From Acidobacteriota bacterium (GTDB taxonomy: Bacteria > Acidobacteriota > Blastocatellia > Pyrinomonadales > Pyrinomonadaceae), in contig CP065003.1 of assembly GCA_016700175.1 (NCBI GenBank), positions 1,064,001-1,128,000 of the forward strand: a DNA stretch of 64,000 nt, read 5' to 3'. The notes under the pieces were generated by a model. That model was not told the DNA's origin. It did not search any database and saw only the letters and a list, made by a program, of their open reading frames with translations. Below, one piece after another: positions 32,510 through 42,843 of the stretch. Each line of letters begins with the position of its first letter. Position 1 is the stretch's first letter. The position numbers were made by a program, and so were the translations under genes.

Positions 32510-33735
32510 CTATCTGTCCTCGCGGCCGAAGCCTGCCTGTCGTCCCCGGAATGCTTGATCATAAGGTCGATCGCGCGGTCTCCCAGCTTGAACAAATGCG
32601 GATGCGCGCGATTTCCGTTCGTAAGGATCGCGAAGCCGTACTTGCGGTTCTTGTTTCCGAGCAGGTACGCGGTGTATCCGGCGAGGCTGCCGCTGTGCGC
32701 GAAGTAGTGGTCTCCGTTGCGGATCTGCGACCACCAGGTCAGGCCGAAACCTGCCGTCTCGTTGCCCCATATGCCCTCGACGCCGCCCTTGAACTGGTCG
32801 TACTGAAGCGTGTGCATCTGCTCGAGCGTTTCCGCCTTGATCACCTGTTTGCCTTTGAATACCCCGCCGTTGAGGTTCATTATCATCCAGTTCGCCTGGT
32901 CCAGGATCGTGCCGTAGGTGATTCCCGCGGGATACACCGCCGCCCTGATCCTTGTCGCCGGAACCTGCGCTCCGGTCTCCGGGCTCACGACGTACGGTAC
33001 CGAAAGCCGCTGACCCATATCCGGAGTCGGATCGAAAGCCGTGCTCTTCATTTCAAGCGGGTCCCAAACGTTCTGCTGAATGTACTGCTTGTACGGAACC
33101 CCGGAGAGCTTCTCGACAAGGTAGCCGATCAGCGTGAAAGCGGGGTTCGAGTACTCCACCTTCGTCATCGGCGGATGCTCGACCTTCAGCTTGGTCCTCA
33201 CGTACGTTTCCAATTCGATCGTGCCGCCGTTATTCCAGACGGGTATCGCTCCGAACTCGCCCGTTATCCCGGAAGTGTGCGTGAACAGATGGCGGAACGT
33301 GACGGGATTGTTGGGATCGTTTCCGGGGATCTCGAAGTCGAGGTACTTGCTGACCGGATCGTCCAGCTTGAATTTCCCTTCCTCCATGAGCTTCAGCAGT
33401 GCGACGGTCGACATCGCCTTGAAGGTCGATCCGATAAGGTAGACCGTTTCCGTCGCCGCAGGCGTGCGCGCCCACAGGTTCGATTCGCCGTATGCGCCGG
33501 TCCAGATCACTTTGTCGCCTTCGATCAGCGCGACCGTGCACGAAGGGATCTTCCCCTCTATCATCATCCGCCTGATCTCCGGCTCGAGTTCCGCCGCGAG
33601 CTTGTCGACGGCGACCGCGCGGGCGGAAGCGGCTCCGGAAAACGATGCCAATATAAGAAAGGCAATGGCCAAAATCAGCCCCGGCCCGGGGACTCGGCGA
33701 TTGTTCATATAGGTTTTGGAAGCTGTCATCATCAT
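32506..33735 (-). CDS. Exported S12 serine hydrolase, D
   Basis: 409 residues. The signal peptide (GLILAIAFLILASFSGAASA) follows either ATG 33735 or the ATG nine codons later (33708, MNNRRVPG); no ribosome site decides. The compact beta-lactamase fold has S103-T-F-K106 (IGSTFK), Y195-S-N197 (VEYSNP) and H-S-G-S as the third motif, and lacks the extra C-terminal domain of its paralogues. Its size is close to DD-carboxypeptidases and D-aminopeptidases of family S12. It is translationally coupled to the D-aminoacylase homologue, which supports acting on the same D-residue-containing compounds. Confidence 0.85.
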   Translation of the reverse strand: MMMTASKTYMNNRRVPGPGLILAIAFLILASFSGAASARAVAVDKLAAELEPEIRRMMIEGKIPSCTVALIEGDKVIWTGAYGESNLWARTPAATETVYLIGSTFKAMSTVALLKLMEEGKFKLDDPVSKYLDFEIPGNDPNNPVTFRHLFTHTSGITGEFGAIPVWNNGGTIELETYVRTKLKVEHPPMTKVEYSNPAFTLIGYLVEKLSGVPYKQYIQQNVWDPLEMKSTAFDPTPDMGQRLSVPYVVSPETGAQVPATRIRAAVYPAGITYGTILDQANWMIMNLNGGVFKGKQVIKAETLEQMHTLQYDQFKGGVEGIWGNETAGFGLTWWSQIRNGDHYFAHSGSLAGYTAYLLGNKNRKYGFAILTNGNRAHPHLFKLGDRAIDLMIKHSGDDRQASAARTDR

Positions 33736-33781
33736 TTCGATCAGTTACGTGAGCCGTCTCGCGAACTGAAAGTAACGATTA

Positions 33782-34130
33782 GTTGCCCCCCGCTTCAGCG
33801 GGGGGATCGAAGGGGCAAATAGATCATTCCGCCGGCTTCAGCCGGCACTTGTCGGGGCTAAAGCCTCTATCCCGTTTTGTTCACCCGGTTGCCCCCCCCG
33901 CTGAAGCGGGGGGATCGAAGGGCCCAATTGATCATTTCGCCGGCTTCAGCCGGCACTCGTTGGGGCTAAAGCCCCAAGAATTAGTTTCGCAGCTGACCCC
34001 CCCCGCTGAAGCGGGGGGGGGGCATAAGGGCCAATAGATCATTTCGCCGGCTTCAGCCGGCTCTTGTTGGGGCTAAAGCCCCGGTCTTGTTTGGTCAAGC
34101 CTTTTACCCCCCGCTAAAGCGGGGGGCAAC
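33782..34130. repeat. Tandem triple-hairpin repeats (about 110-bp unit)
   Basis: Three units and a partial fourth. Each carries three palindromes: ccccgcttcagcgggg (or gctgaagc), gccggcttcagccggc and ggggctaaagcccc. They are separated by conserved linkers such as gatcatttcgcc. The same element occurs at 59587-59725. It interrupts an otherwise tight operon between the S15-type hydrolase and serine hydrolase D. The rest of the gap (34131-34203) shows nothing. Confidence 0.9.
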
Positions 34131-34203
34131 TGATATTTCCCGGCAATTCGATCTATCGCGCGAAACGGTCAGGTTCCGGATCTGCCTATCAAAATGCCTC
34201 GTG

Positions 34204-36072
34204 TCAGGGTGCCGTCTCGACCGGGACGGCGATGTGCGAGGCATTGCGGCCCGATCGGTAGATCTTCTGGGTCGCGGTCCGGAAGTCGGATTCGGTTGCT
34301 TTAAATATGTTCTGGACGAAAGTCTGCGGATTCCTGTCGATCACGGGGAACCAGCTGCTCTGGACCTGGACCATTATCCTGTGGCCCTTTCGGAACACGT
34401 GGTCGTTCGCAGGGAACGGGATCTGGTACAGCTGCACCGTGTTCGCGGGGATCGGCTCCGGCTTCTCGAAGCTGTTCCTGTACCGCCCACGGAAAACGTC
34501 GCCCGCGATCATCAGCTGATAGCCCCGCAGCGCCGGATCGGCCTCGTAATCTTCCGGATAGACGTCGATCAGCTTGAAGATCCAGTCGCTGTCGGTCCCA
34601 GTCGTCGAGGCGAAAAGGTTTGCGATCACTCTTCCGGAGATCACCACGTCCTCTTCGAGCGGGTCCGTCACCCACGTCACCACGTCGGGCCTGTGCGTCG
34701 CGAACCTCTGGTCGTCGACAAGCCATGTGCTCCAGCCGGCCCGCAGCGGTATCGGCCTCGCGCGGTACGGGACCGGATTTTCCGGGTCGGAGATGTAACT
34801 GTTGAATCCGTCTCCGGACGTACCCGGCGCTTCGAACGAAAGGCCGCGGTCCTCGCGAAAATACAGCTTCTTATCCTCGATGTCCTCTTTCGGAGGCCAC
34901 GCTTCGTGTTTGACCCATTCGTTCCTTCCCGTCCTGAAGGTCAGTGCCTCGGGAAGGTCCGGCGCCGGGGCTCCTTTGAGGTGGTGCCTCAGGAACGGAG
35001 CGCGTATCTCGTCGCGGAAGTACGCCGACGTGTTGCTGCCGAAGTCGATCGGGCCGAGCTTGCTGCCGTCGGCTCTCGACCAGCCCCCGTGGTTCCAGGG
35101 GCCCACGACGAGGAAGTTCTGGTTGTTCGCGTCGTGGCGCTCGAGCAACTCGTAGATCTTGATCGGGCCGTAGAAGTCCTCCTGGTCCCACCATCCGGCG
35201 ACATTCAATGTCGGGACGGTGACGCGGTTCAGCCAGGGCGCGAACGCCTGCCTTTTCCAGAAGGCGTCGTAGTCCGGGTGGTTCACGAAGTCGTTCCAGG
35301 TCGGATACTTGCCGTGAAGATACTTCTTGTCGACGTTCGAGAGCGGCCCGAGCTTCAGGTACCACTCGTACACGTCGTAGTTGTCGATGACATTCGCAGG
35401 GTTTGTCATCTCCTTCGACGATTCCATCATGTACGTGAACTCGAAACCGTAGCTCAGGCGGAACGCGCCGTTGTGGTGGAAATCGTCGCCGATCCACATA
35501 TCGGCAGGCGAAGCCTGCGGGACGATCGCCTTCAGCGCGGGATGCGGATCGAGCATCGCCATCACCGCGAGCCATGCTCCGTAGCTTGTCCCGGCGATCC
35601 CTACCCGGCCGTTGCTGTTCGTGTTCTTGAGAAGCCATTCGATCGTGTCGTACGTGTCCGTGCTTTCATCGATCGCCGAACTGTCGCTGCGGTCCCTGGG
35701 CTGGCGGAGCATCACGAACTGGCCTTCGGATTTGAACCGGCCGCGTATGTCCTGCTGGACGATGATGTACCTGTCGGGCACAAGGTCGGCGAGAATCCTG
35801 ACGATCTGCTCGGGCGTCGCATCGCCGATGCCGTACGGCGTCCGGATCATCAATATCGCCTGCTTTTCGTCGGTGTCGGTCGGTGTGAAGACCCGTGTGA
35901 ACAGCCGGACCCCGTCGCGCATCGGCACCATCGTCTCTATCTTGGTGTACGGCGCCGGTGCGTCCTGTGCAAGAACGCCTTGCGGAGCCGCGAATACAAG
36001 CGCCGCGAGAACGAGCAAAACACCCGCCGCGGCGCTCCTGACCTTTGTGATCTGTTCGAAGTTCATCGTCAT
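34204..36072 (-). CDS. Exported CocE/NonD-family (S15) alpha/beta hydrolase
   Basis: 622 residues with a signal peptide (AGVLLVLAALVFAAPQGVLA). It has the X-Pro dipeptidyl-peptidase/CocE fold. The start of the domain is MVPMRDGVRLFTRVF, the nucleophile elbow is G-T-S163-Y-G, and the acid region (VAGWWDQEDF) and His region (WNHGGW) follow. A C-terminal jelly-roll (about 400-620) contains YIDPENP-like and GHRIMVQVQSSWFP segments. Family members cleave dipeptides after proline, acyl-amino acids or esters. Here it lies in a secreted peptidase operon, 22 bp after the tricorn-like protease, so a peptidase role is most likely. Confidence 0.85.
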   Translation of the reverse strand: MTMNFEQITKVRSAAAGVLLVLAALVFAAPQGVLAQDAPAPYTKIETMVPMRDGVRLFTRVFTPTDTDEKQAILMIRTPYGIGDATPEQIVRILADLVPDRYIIVQQDIRGRFKSEGQFVMLRQPRDRSDSSAIDESTDTYDTIEWLLKNTNSNGRVGIAGTSYGAWLAVMAMLDPHPALKAIVPQASPADMWIGDDFHHNGAFRLSYGFEFTYMMESSKEMTNPANVIDNYDVYEWYLKLGPLSNVDKKYLHGKYPTWNDFVNHPDYDAFWKRQAFAPWLNRVTVPTLNVAGWWDQEDFYGPIKIYELLERHDANNQNFLVVGPWNHGGWSRADGSKLGPIDFGSNTSAYFRDEIRAPFLRHHLKGAPAPDLPEALTFRTGRNEWVKHEAWPPKEDIEDKKLYFREDRGLSFEAPGTSGDGFNSYISDPENPVPYRARPIPLRAGWSTWLVDDQRFATHRPDVVTWVTDPLEEDVVISGRVIANLFASTTGTDSDWIFKLIDVYPEDYEADPALRGYQLMIAGDVFRGRYRNSFEKPEPIPANTVQLYQIPFPANDHVFRKGHRIMVQVQSSWFPVIDRNPQTFVQNIFKATESDFRTATQKIYRSGRNASHIAVPVETAP

Positions 36073-36094
36073 TCAGCCTTTGGCCGTCGCAGAC

Positions 36095-39000
36095 CTAGTT
36101 ACCCCTGGGAGGCGAGACACGGTCGATCGGCGCCGGTCTCGGGACCTTCTTGAAGCCGCCCTTTTCAAGCAGTTTCAATGCTTCTTCGACAGCTTTCTCC
36201 AACTGCGGATCGCGGCCGTTCCGGACTGCCGCCGGCGAGTACTCGACCGGAACATCGGGAGCGACGCCTATGTTCTCCACATCCCATTCGCCGTCGAGAT
36301 TGTAGAAGGCCAGGTTCGGCGCCGTGATCCCTCCGCCGTCTATGGTCGGGGGAAAGCCGAGCGTTCCGACAAGGCCTCCCCAGGTGCGGGTGCCGACAAG
36401 CGGCCCGATCTTGCGGAGCCTGAACATGAAAGGCAAAGCGTCCCCGCCGGAGCCTGCGGACTCGTTGATCAGCATCACCTTCGGCCCGTAGATGCCCGCT
36501 AACGGCGAGGTCGTCGTGTCTCCGTCGCGAAGCGCGAAGAAGCCCATAGGCTTGCGCTCGAGCTCGTTGACGATGTAGTCCGCGACCATACCGCCCTGGT
36601 TGTAGCGCTCGTCGATGACTGCGCCCTCTCTTTCCTGCTGGGAATAGAAGTATCGCGTGAAGTACGTGTATCCGGCGCCGCCTGTGTTCGGCAGCCAAAC
36701 GTAGGCGAGTCGGCCGTTCGAGAGGCGTTCGACCGTCCTCCGGTTGTTCTCCACCCAGGCGCGCGTCCTCAGCTGGTTCTCGCTTGAAACGGGAACGACG
36801 GTCACGAGCCTCGAGCCCTCTTCGGTCGGCGAACCGTTGACACGGATCGTCGTCTGGCGGCCGGCGGTGCCTTCGAAAAGGTAATAGGGATTCATCGGCG
36901 CGGCGAGTTTCCTGCCGTTCACCGCGAGTATGTAATCGCCTTCCTTGACGTCCACGCCCGGCGCGCTCAGCGGCGCCTCGAGCCCGGGATTCCAGTTCTC
37001 GCCGTCGTAGATCTTCTTGATGCGGTAATGGCCGTTCTCCATCGCCAGGTCGGCGCCGAGGAGCCCCACCTGGACCGGCGTGTCGGACGGAACGTCCCCA
37101 CTGCCGGTCAGGTACGAGTGCCCGACGGTCAGCTCGCCTCCCATCATCGCGATGATGTACCCGAGATCGGCGCGATGGCCCACGTCGGCAAGAAGAGGAA
37201 GGTACTTCTGGTATATGGCGTCCCAGTCGGCGCCGTGCATTTCCTCGTCGTAGAAGAACTCGCGCTGAATGCGCCAGGTCTCGCGGTAGATGTTCGCCCA
37301 CTCGGCCTTCGGATCGACCCGCATCTCCATCTCCGACACGTTGAGCGCGCCGTCGCCGGGCTTGGCGGGAGCCGCCGTACCGACGATCCCGAACCTCGGT
37401 CCGGACCTGTAGAGAAGCTTCTTGCCGTCGCCGGACACCCAGTATGCGCTGACGCCTTCGATGAACGGAACCGCTTTCCTCGCCGCGACCGTGTACTTGT
37501 GCAGCCGGGCGCCGCCTCCGCCGTTGGCGGGCGGCTCAAGGAAGAAGAAGCTGCCGGCGGGGCCCGCGGCGAGCGAGTTGTAATTCCTCGGGGGAAGATC
37601 GAGCGAGATGACCCGCTTGCTTATCCCTTCAAGATCGATCTTCGTGGCTTTCGAGCCCTGGTCGCCGCCTTCTTTCGGCTTCGCGGCTGTGTCCGGAGAG
37701 CCTTTCGGCGCGGGCTCTTCGTCGGATTCGGGGAGAAGCGGCGAAGGCTCGTCGGCGGAAAGGACCGCGAGATACACGGACCTTCTGACGGGGCGGTCGA
37801 CGGAGCTCATCTCGAGCCAGCCGGTGCTGGGCCCGTAGTCCGTACTCGCGAGAAAATATATGTACTTCCCTCCCGCGTCGAAAGCGGGGGAGACCGAATC
37901 GGCCAGGCCGTCCGTCACCTGATACGACTTCTTGTCGGAGAGCGAATATACGAAAACGGCGCGAAGGTGGCTGGGCAGGTTCTTTGTATAGACGATCCAG
38001 TTCGAGTCCGGGGACCACGATGTTTCGGTGTTGCGGAACGGGTCCGGGTACCTGTCGGTGTCGACCTTTGATGCCGCTCCCGACCCGGTCTCGATCACCC
38101 ATATGTTCCTGTGGTTGTCCTGAAGCAGGATCTTGGTTCCGTCCGGGGACCAGGCGGGCTCCGAATAAAATCCCTTCGTCGGAAGCGTGATCACTTTCGG
38201 CGTGCCGATCCCGGAAGGATCGCCGAGTACGAGCTGGTACTCGCCGGAAGCGTCCGAAAGCCAGGCGATCTTCGATCCATCGGGCGACCAGGCCGGGCTT
38301 CGGTCGTGGTTCGCGGAACTCTGAGTAAGGTTGCGGAAATCGCCCTTTTCCGCCGGCACAGTAAATATGTCGCCGCGAGCCTCGAAAACGGCGCGCACGC
38401 CGGTCGGCGAAAGGGCCGCGTTCCGTATCATCGGCGCGGCCTTTTTGAACTGCGGACGCGCCCAGGGCAGATCGCCCGTCACTTCTATGTTCAGCCTTGA
38501 GGCGCGGCCCGTCTTCGTGTCGAAAAGATGGATGAATCCCGCCTGCTCGTAGACTATCGCGTCGGATCCCGCGGAGGCGTTCATTATGTCGAAATCGGTA
38601 TGCCGGGTGAGCTGCTCGACGCTAGTGGCTCCGACCTTCCACGAGAAAAGGTTGGCGGTGTGGCTTCTGTCGGACACGAAATAGACCGTGTCGCCGATCC
38701 ACATAGGCGAGCTGTCGTTGCTGTTGTTCCAGGGCGCTTTTACGACCGAAGCGCTGGCAAGATCGATCACCGAGATCGGATGGGTCCGGCCGCCCCTGTA
38801 ATGGCGCCAGAAGCTCGCGTCTTCCCACGCCGGGACAAAGTTTGTCTGGATCTCCTCGTACGCAAGTCTTTTGCCGTCCGGAGAATACGCCCCGGTCGCG
38901 GCCCTCGGGACGGGGACCATCGAAGGCAGTCCGCCGTCGAGGCCTATCGTCCAGAGCTGGTTGTACGCCTGCTGCGGCGCGCTCGTCCTGACTGACGCGA

Positions 39001-39370
39001 AAAGGACGCTTCTGCCGTCGTTACTCCAGCCTCGAGCACGGTCGTCAGCCGGGTGGTAGGTAAGGCGGACCGGGTTCCCTCCCGCCGAAGGGATCACGTA
39101 AACATCGGTATTGCCGGACACCGTCGACGTAAATGCGATCTGCGATCCGTCGGGAGAGAGATGGGGATTGCTCTCGACTCCGGGTGTCGCGGTGACGCGG
39201 CGCGCGCGGCCGCCCGCCCTCGGCACCGTCCATATGTCGCCCGCGTAAGCGAACGCGATCAGGTCGCGGCTCACCGACGGCTGGCGCAGGAGCCTTGTTC
39301 CCTGTGCGAAAAGGGCCCCGGAAAGCGTGAAAATGAAGATCGCGAGAAGTGACAGGAAGCGTGTAGTCAT
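36095..39370 (-). CDS. Exported tricorn-like S41 protease
   Basis: 1,091 residues. The signal peptide (LLAIFIFTLSGALFA-Q) is followed by two blocks of WD40/PD40 beta-propeller repeats (about 25-330 and 335-530) with repeated SPDG-x-x-IAF/W units. A linker rich in Pro, Glu and Lys follows. The C-terminal half has a tricorn core helical part, a PDZ domain (about 790-860; VKEGDYILAVNGR) and the S41 catalytic domain. The nucleophile is S974 in NESAGSGGD, with H in LTVGHSY as its partner. It degrades oligopeptides to smaller peptides; here the export signal puts it in the periplasm. It lies between the TonB receptor and the S15 hydrolase and matches their order of use: uptake, then trimming. Confidence 0.9.
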   Translation of the reverse strand: MTTRFLSLLAIFIFTLSGALFAQGTRLLRQPSVSRDLIAFAYAGDIWTVPRAGGRARRVTATPGVESNPHLSPDGSQIAFTSTVSGNTDVYVIPSAGGNPVRLTYHPADDRARGWSNDGRSVLFASVRTSAPQQAYNQLWTIGLDGGLPSMVPVPRAATGAYSPDGKRLAYEEIQTNFVPAWEDASFWRHYRGGRTHPISVIDLASASVVKAPWNNSNDSSPMWIGDTVYFVSDRSHTANLFSWKVGATSVEQLTRHTDFDIMNASAGSDAIVYEQAGFIHLFDTKTGRASRLNIEVTGDLPWARPQFKKAAPMIRNAALSPTGVRAVFEARGDIFTVPAEKGDFRNLTQSSANHDRSPAWSPDGSKIAWLSDASGEYQLVLGDPSGIGTPKVITLPTKGFYSEPAWSPDGTKILLQDNHRNIWVIETGSGAASKVDTDRYPDPFRNTETSWSPDSNWIVYTKNLPSHLRAVFVYSLSDKKSYQVTDGLADSVSPAFDAGGKYIYFLASTDYGPSTGWLEMSSVDRPVRRSVYLAVLSADEPSPLLPESDEEPAPKGSPDTAAKPKEGGDQGSKATKIDLEGISKRVISLDLPPRNYNSLAAGPAGSFFFLEPPANGGGGARLHKYTVAARKAVPFIEGVSAYWVSGDGKKLLYRSGPRFGIVGTAAPAKPGDGALNVSEMEMRVDPKAEWANIYRETWRIQREFFYDEEMHGADWDAIYQKYLPLLADVGHRADLGYIIAMMGGELTVGHSYLTGSGDVPSDTPVQVGLLGADLAMENGHYRIKKIYDGENWNPGLEAPLSAPGVDVKEGDYILAVNGRKLAAPMNPYYLFEGTAGRQTTIRVNGSPTEEGSRLVTVVPVSSENQLRTRAWVENNRRTVERLSNGRLAYVWLPNTGGAGYTYFTRYFYSQQEREGAVIDERYNQGGMVADYIVNELERKPMGFFALRDGDTTTSPLAGIYGPKVMLINESAGSGGDALPFMFRLRKIGPLVGTRTWGGLVGTLGFPPTIDGGGITAPNLAFYNLDGEWDVENIGVAPDVPVEYSPAAVRNGRDPQLEKAVEEALKLLEKGGFKKVPRPAPIDRVSPPRGN

Positions 39371-39453
39371 AACTTTATCGGACGATTTCGTGAAGAGGGC
39401 CCGAACAAAGTCCAGGCCCTTTTCTGAATAAACGACTTACTCTTGGTTCCGGA

Positions 39454-42400
39454 TCAGAACGATACCCTGATCCCGAACTGGCCCTCACGTCCGGGCAGCA
39501 CCTGGGTCGTTGAGCCGAAGGGTTCGGTCACAACGTCGTCACGGCTCTGCACCGCGGCGGGGTTCTGCCGGTTCAGCATGTTGAAGAACTCGAAAAGCAG
39601 TTCAAGTCTGACCCTTTCGCCGAAGTCGAAGATCTTCGAAAAGCGCATATCGAAATTGACGAAGGCAGGCGCGGTGAACGCGTTCCTTCCGGCCGTGAAG
39701 TCCACGCCGTTGAAGTTTCCGTTTCCGTCGGGATCCCTGTTAAGGGTATCTGCGCGGCTGAAGTGAAAACCGCTTTGAGCGCGGAAGATGCCGCCGATCT
39801 GGAACTGATAAGGAAGGGTCACGATACCGTTGACCTGGAATATATGGTCAAGTGCCAGGCTCGAGGGCCCCTTGTCGAGATCCGGTCCGTTCCAGAACGT
39901 CCCGGCTTCCTGCACGAGGTTTCCGTTTCGGCTCGTGAACGGGCCGTTCGCGTTGGTCTGGGGAGTACAGCCGGGATCGCTCGCAGGGCAAGGCTCGGTG
40001 ACGACCGGAACAACTCCGACCCAGTTGTCGGTAGGCGTGGCGTTGATGCCGCGCGAGTTGTCGGTTGCCTTCGCGTAGGTATAGTTCGCTCCGATCTGGA
40101 ACCGGCGGCTGAACCTCTTGTTGAAGCTCAGCACCAGGCCGTCGTACTTGCCTTCGTAATAAGGACCGAAAGTTGGCAGCTCGCCCGCGCCCGGAGGATC
40201 GAAGCTTCTGCCGATCCCGGCGACCCTCGAACGGAACGCCAGATTGCTGATCCTTATACCGAGGAGGTTCCGGATATCGCGGTGGTGGTATGTGGCCTCG
40301 AAGACCATATCGTCTGCCAGCTCGCGCTGGACGCCTATGCTGAAACCGTCGGTGTGCGGCGTTGCGAACGTCTGGTCGACAGCCACCGGAGCCGCCGCCG
40401 GCGGGATGATCGGGTTGTTGAGAACACCGAACGCGCCCCACTCGAAATATCCGTCAGGCTGTCCGATCGCTGCGGCTGCCTGGGTCAGGTACTGCGCCGG
40501 GGTCAGTCCGGTGAGCTGCTGGACGTTGTTGATGTTGATTATCGTATTTGCAGGAACAGGCTGATTTCCAGGAGCTACTACCTGATTGAGCCGGTCGACA
40601 CCGACGATCGGGCCTCCGCCGAGAGGACACGTGGCGCCCATATTCTGGATCTGGGCGTCCGTCAGGTGATTCGAGATGCACGGGCCCGGAAGTCCGACCG
40701 CGAATGCGAGCATCGACACGAGACTCGGAGAACCGTAGAACCCGCGCGGGAAGTAAAGCGACTGGACGACCCTTCGGTCGGCTCCGCCGAAAGCGGGGAC
40801 CTGGCTGGCGAGCCCCAGGCGGAACTGGTCATAGAACCTGCCGTAATGACCGCGGATGATGGTCTTGGGATCGACCGCCCAGGCCACGCCGAGCCTCGGC
40901 GAGAAGTTCTTGTCGGCTTCGAATTCCGAATCGTGGTCGTAGCGGATTCCGAGGTTGACGGTCAGATTCCTGAGTATCTTCCAGTCGTCCTGAACGTAAA
41001 GACCGTTGTAGTAGTTGTTCAGATGGATCTCGCTGGCCTCCGGGGTCGGACCGCCGGCTTCGAGGAGAAGGAAGATGCCGGAGTTCACCGGTCCCAGGCT
41101 CACGTAGTCGTCGATCGTCGCGAACAGCTGGTTCGTGAACGTCGTCGAGTCCAGCCCGTCTACCTTTGTGCGGAGAAACTGCCATCCGAATTTAAGATCG
41201 TGGTTGCCGAAGATCTTGTTCGCGTTTGCGATGAATGACGTGTACTTCTGGTCCGTGTTTGACGGCGTGGTGGCCGTACCGAACGAGATCGAAGGAAGCG
41301 GGCTGAAAAAGCCGCACGTCGGCGGACAGATCTGCTGTTCGGGGAATGCGTTGAAGAGCGTCGAACCCGTAAACTCGGGATATGCGGGGCGATTGTCGGA
41401 CGGTTCGCCGCGGTACGAACCGCGGAGGGTCACGATCCAGGGATTTCCAAGGTCTCCCAGGAGCATCGTATCGCCAAATCCCAGCAGGAGCGTGCGCGAG
41501 CCGCTGCTGCGCCTCGAAGAAGGGACGCCTCCGCCCGATGCTTTCGTGTTCTCATTCGTGTAATTGACTTCCTGGACGAACTGATGGCGTGAGAACTGCT
41601 GGTTGAGCTTTAGAAACAGACGAGTGCCGCGCGTTTCCTGTGGAACGTCGATCGGATCTTCCTGGCTTCGGAGCAGATTCAGCACCGTCTGGGCGCCTTC
41701 CGAGGGGCCCAGGTCGGGATAGTTGAAGTCGATCCCGCGGTCCTCCGTGATGCGTTCGGCTGAACCGAAGAAGAAGAACCTGTCCTTAATGATCGGGCCG
41801 CCGCCGGCGATGCTGTAGTTGTACCTTCGGAGGTAGGTCGGCTCGGTCACGGTCTCGTCAAGCGAGTTGACGGAGTCGAACGCGTCGTTGCGGTGGAAGA
41901 ACGAAGCCACACCGTTAAACTCGTTCCCGCCGCTCTTGGTTATGACGTTGATGATGGCGCCGGACGCCTGGCCGAACTCGGCCTTGTATCCGGTCGTCAA
42001 AACCTGAAACTCGGCGATCGTCTCCTGGTTGAACGGCGCTGCCGGTCCGCCTTCGACTGTGTCCTTGTTCGGATGGCCGTCGATAAAGAAGTTGTTATTT
42101 CCGCTTCTTTCGCCGAGCACCGGGTTGGCGTTGTCGCCTCCCGACTGGCGGTTGATGGCGACACCTGGGATCAACTGAAGAAGGTCGAGATACTCGCGGC
42201 CGTTCACCGGAAGTTCCTGTATCTCCCTTGGCGTAACGGTTGAACCGGTCGAGGACGTCGTGCTCTCGATCAGCGGGATCGTATCCGTTACGACCACCTC
42301 TCCGCCGACCTGCCCGACCTGCATCTGGACATTGACAGTGGCGGTCCGGTTGAGCAGAAGCTCCAGCCTGGAAGTGCTCGTGGCGAAGCCGGTCTGTTCG

Positions 42401-42723
42401 ACCGAGATCGTGTAGTTCCCTGCCGGAAGCGCGGAGAACCTGTAGAACCCTTCGGAATTCGTTGTCGTCGTGCGCTCGGTTCCGAGCGTGTCCGCGGAAG
42501 CGCGGATCGTCGCTCCCGATATGACCGCACCGGTCGGGTCAGTGACTGTACCCTCGATCGAGGACGTCGTCGTCTGTGCTGCGGCGCCTGCCGCGAGAAT
42601 CAAAACGATGAAAAGCGGGGACAAAACCGCCGCAATTCGTGCGTTGCGCGGACGACGGGGGTTCGTTGGCCCCTCTTCGCCCGTCCTTCCTTCCGGGATC
42701 GAATAACCAGTGATCGCATTCAT
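39454..42723 (-). CDS. Oar-like TonB-dependent receptor with carboxypeptidase-regulatory domain
   Basis: 1,089 residues, outer membrane. I chose ATG 42723 because AGGAGA lies 6 nt upstream; the ATG at 42738 belongs to that ribosome site. A signal-like helix (AAVLSPLFIVLILAAGAAA-Q) is followed by a carboxypeptidase-regulatory-like domain (about 52-135; SSIEGTVTDPTGAVISGATI). A plug domain (about 140-260) precedes an Oar-like 22-strand barrel ending in V-S-F. There is no partner SusD gene. It is the first gene of the minus-strand cluster, under a promoter at 42844-42872. It probably imports peptides or peptide-like compounds cut by the downstream enzymes; the substrate itself is not visible. 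Confidence 0.9.
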   Translation of the reverse strand: MNAITGYSIPEGRTGEEGPTNPRRPRNARIAAVLSPLFIVLILAAGAAAQTTTSSIEGTVTDPTGAVISGATIRASADTLGTERTTTTNSEGFYRFSALPAGNYTISVEQTGFATSTSRLELLLNRTATVNVQMQVGQVGGEVVVTDTIPLIESTTSSTGSTVTPREIQELPVNGREYLDLLQLIPGVAINRQSGGDNANPVLGERSGNNNFFIDGHPNKDTVEGGPAAPFNQETIAEFQVLTTGYKAEFGQASGAIINVITKSGGNEFNGVASFFHRNDAFDSVNSLDETVTEPTYLRRYNYSIAGGGPIIKDRFFFFGSAERITEDRGIDFNYPDLGPSEGAQTVLNLLRSQEDPIDVPQETRGTRLFLKLNQQFSRHQFVQEVNYTNENTKASGGGVPSSRRSSGSRTLLLGFGDTMLLGDLGNPWIVTLRGSYRGEPSDNRPAYPEFTGSTLFNAFPEQQICPPTCGFFSPLPSISFGTATTPSNTDQKYTSFIANANKIFGNHDLKFGWQFLRTKVDGLDSTTFTNQLFATIDDYVSLGPVNSGIFLLLEAGGPTPEASEIHLNNYYNGLYVQDDWKILRNLTVNLGIRYDHDSEFEADKNFSPRLGVAWAVDPKTIIRGHYGRFYDQFRLGLASQVPAFGGADRRVVQSLYFPRGFYGSPSLVSMLAFAVGLPGPCISNHLTDAQIQNMGATCPLGGGPIVGVDRLNQVVAPGNQPVPANTIININNVQQLTGLTPAQYLTQAAAAIGQPDGYFEWGAFGVLNNPIIPPAAAPVAVDQTFATPHTDGFSIGVQRELADDMVFEATYHHRDIRNLLGIRISNLAFRSRVAGIGRSFDPPGAGELPTFGPYYEGKYDGLVLSFNKRFSRRFQIGANYTYAKATDNSRGINATPTDNWVGVVPVVTEPCPASDPGCTPQTNANGPFTSRNGNLVQEAGTFWNGPDLDKGPSSLALDHIFQVNGIVTLPYQFQIGGIFRAQSGFHFSRADTLNRDPDGNGNFNGVDFTAGRNAFTAPAFVNFDMRFSKIFDFGERVRLELLFEFFNMLNRQNPAAVQSRDDVVTEPFGSTTQVLPGREGQFGIRVSF

Positions 42724-42827
42724 AACTTGTCTCCTCATGAACAGAACTGTGACGCGGCCGAGAGATCTCTAAAGGATCCTGATGTGGTTTGCTGCAAGTG
42801 CTTTTTGAAGCTCAGGCGTGACCTGAC

Positions 42828-42841
42828 TGAAAATTGTTTCA
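42828..42841. promoter_or_regulatory. Candidate operator at the TonB-receptor transcription start
   Basis: The sequence TGAAAATTGTTTCA has TGAAA/TTTCA inverted arms and a 4-bp centre. It sits 2-3 bp downstream of the -10 box, where transcription would begin, so a bound protein would block initiation. The divergent RpiR-family regulator is the obvious candidate; binding is inferred. Confidence 0.5.
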
Positions 42842-42843
42842 CA

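Noticed and set aside
34087..36153. 688-codon open frame on the plus strand opposite the CocE-type hydrolase
   Set aside because: Shadow of the real gene; its start lies in hairpin repeats and its composition is Arg/Val-heavy with no recognisable fold.
39393..39421. Intrinsic terminator after the TonB receptor gene
   Set aside because: A weak agggcc/ggccct stem exists but no T-run follows on the minus strand, so read-through into the tricorn-like gene is more likely.
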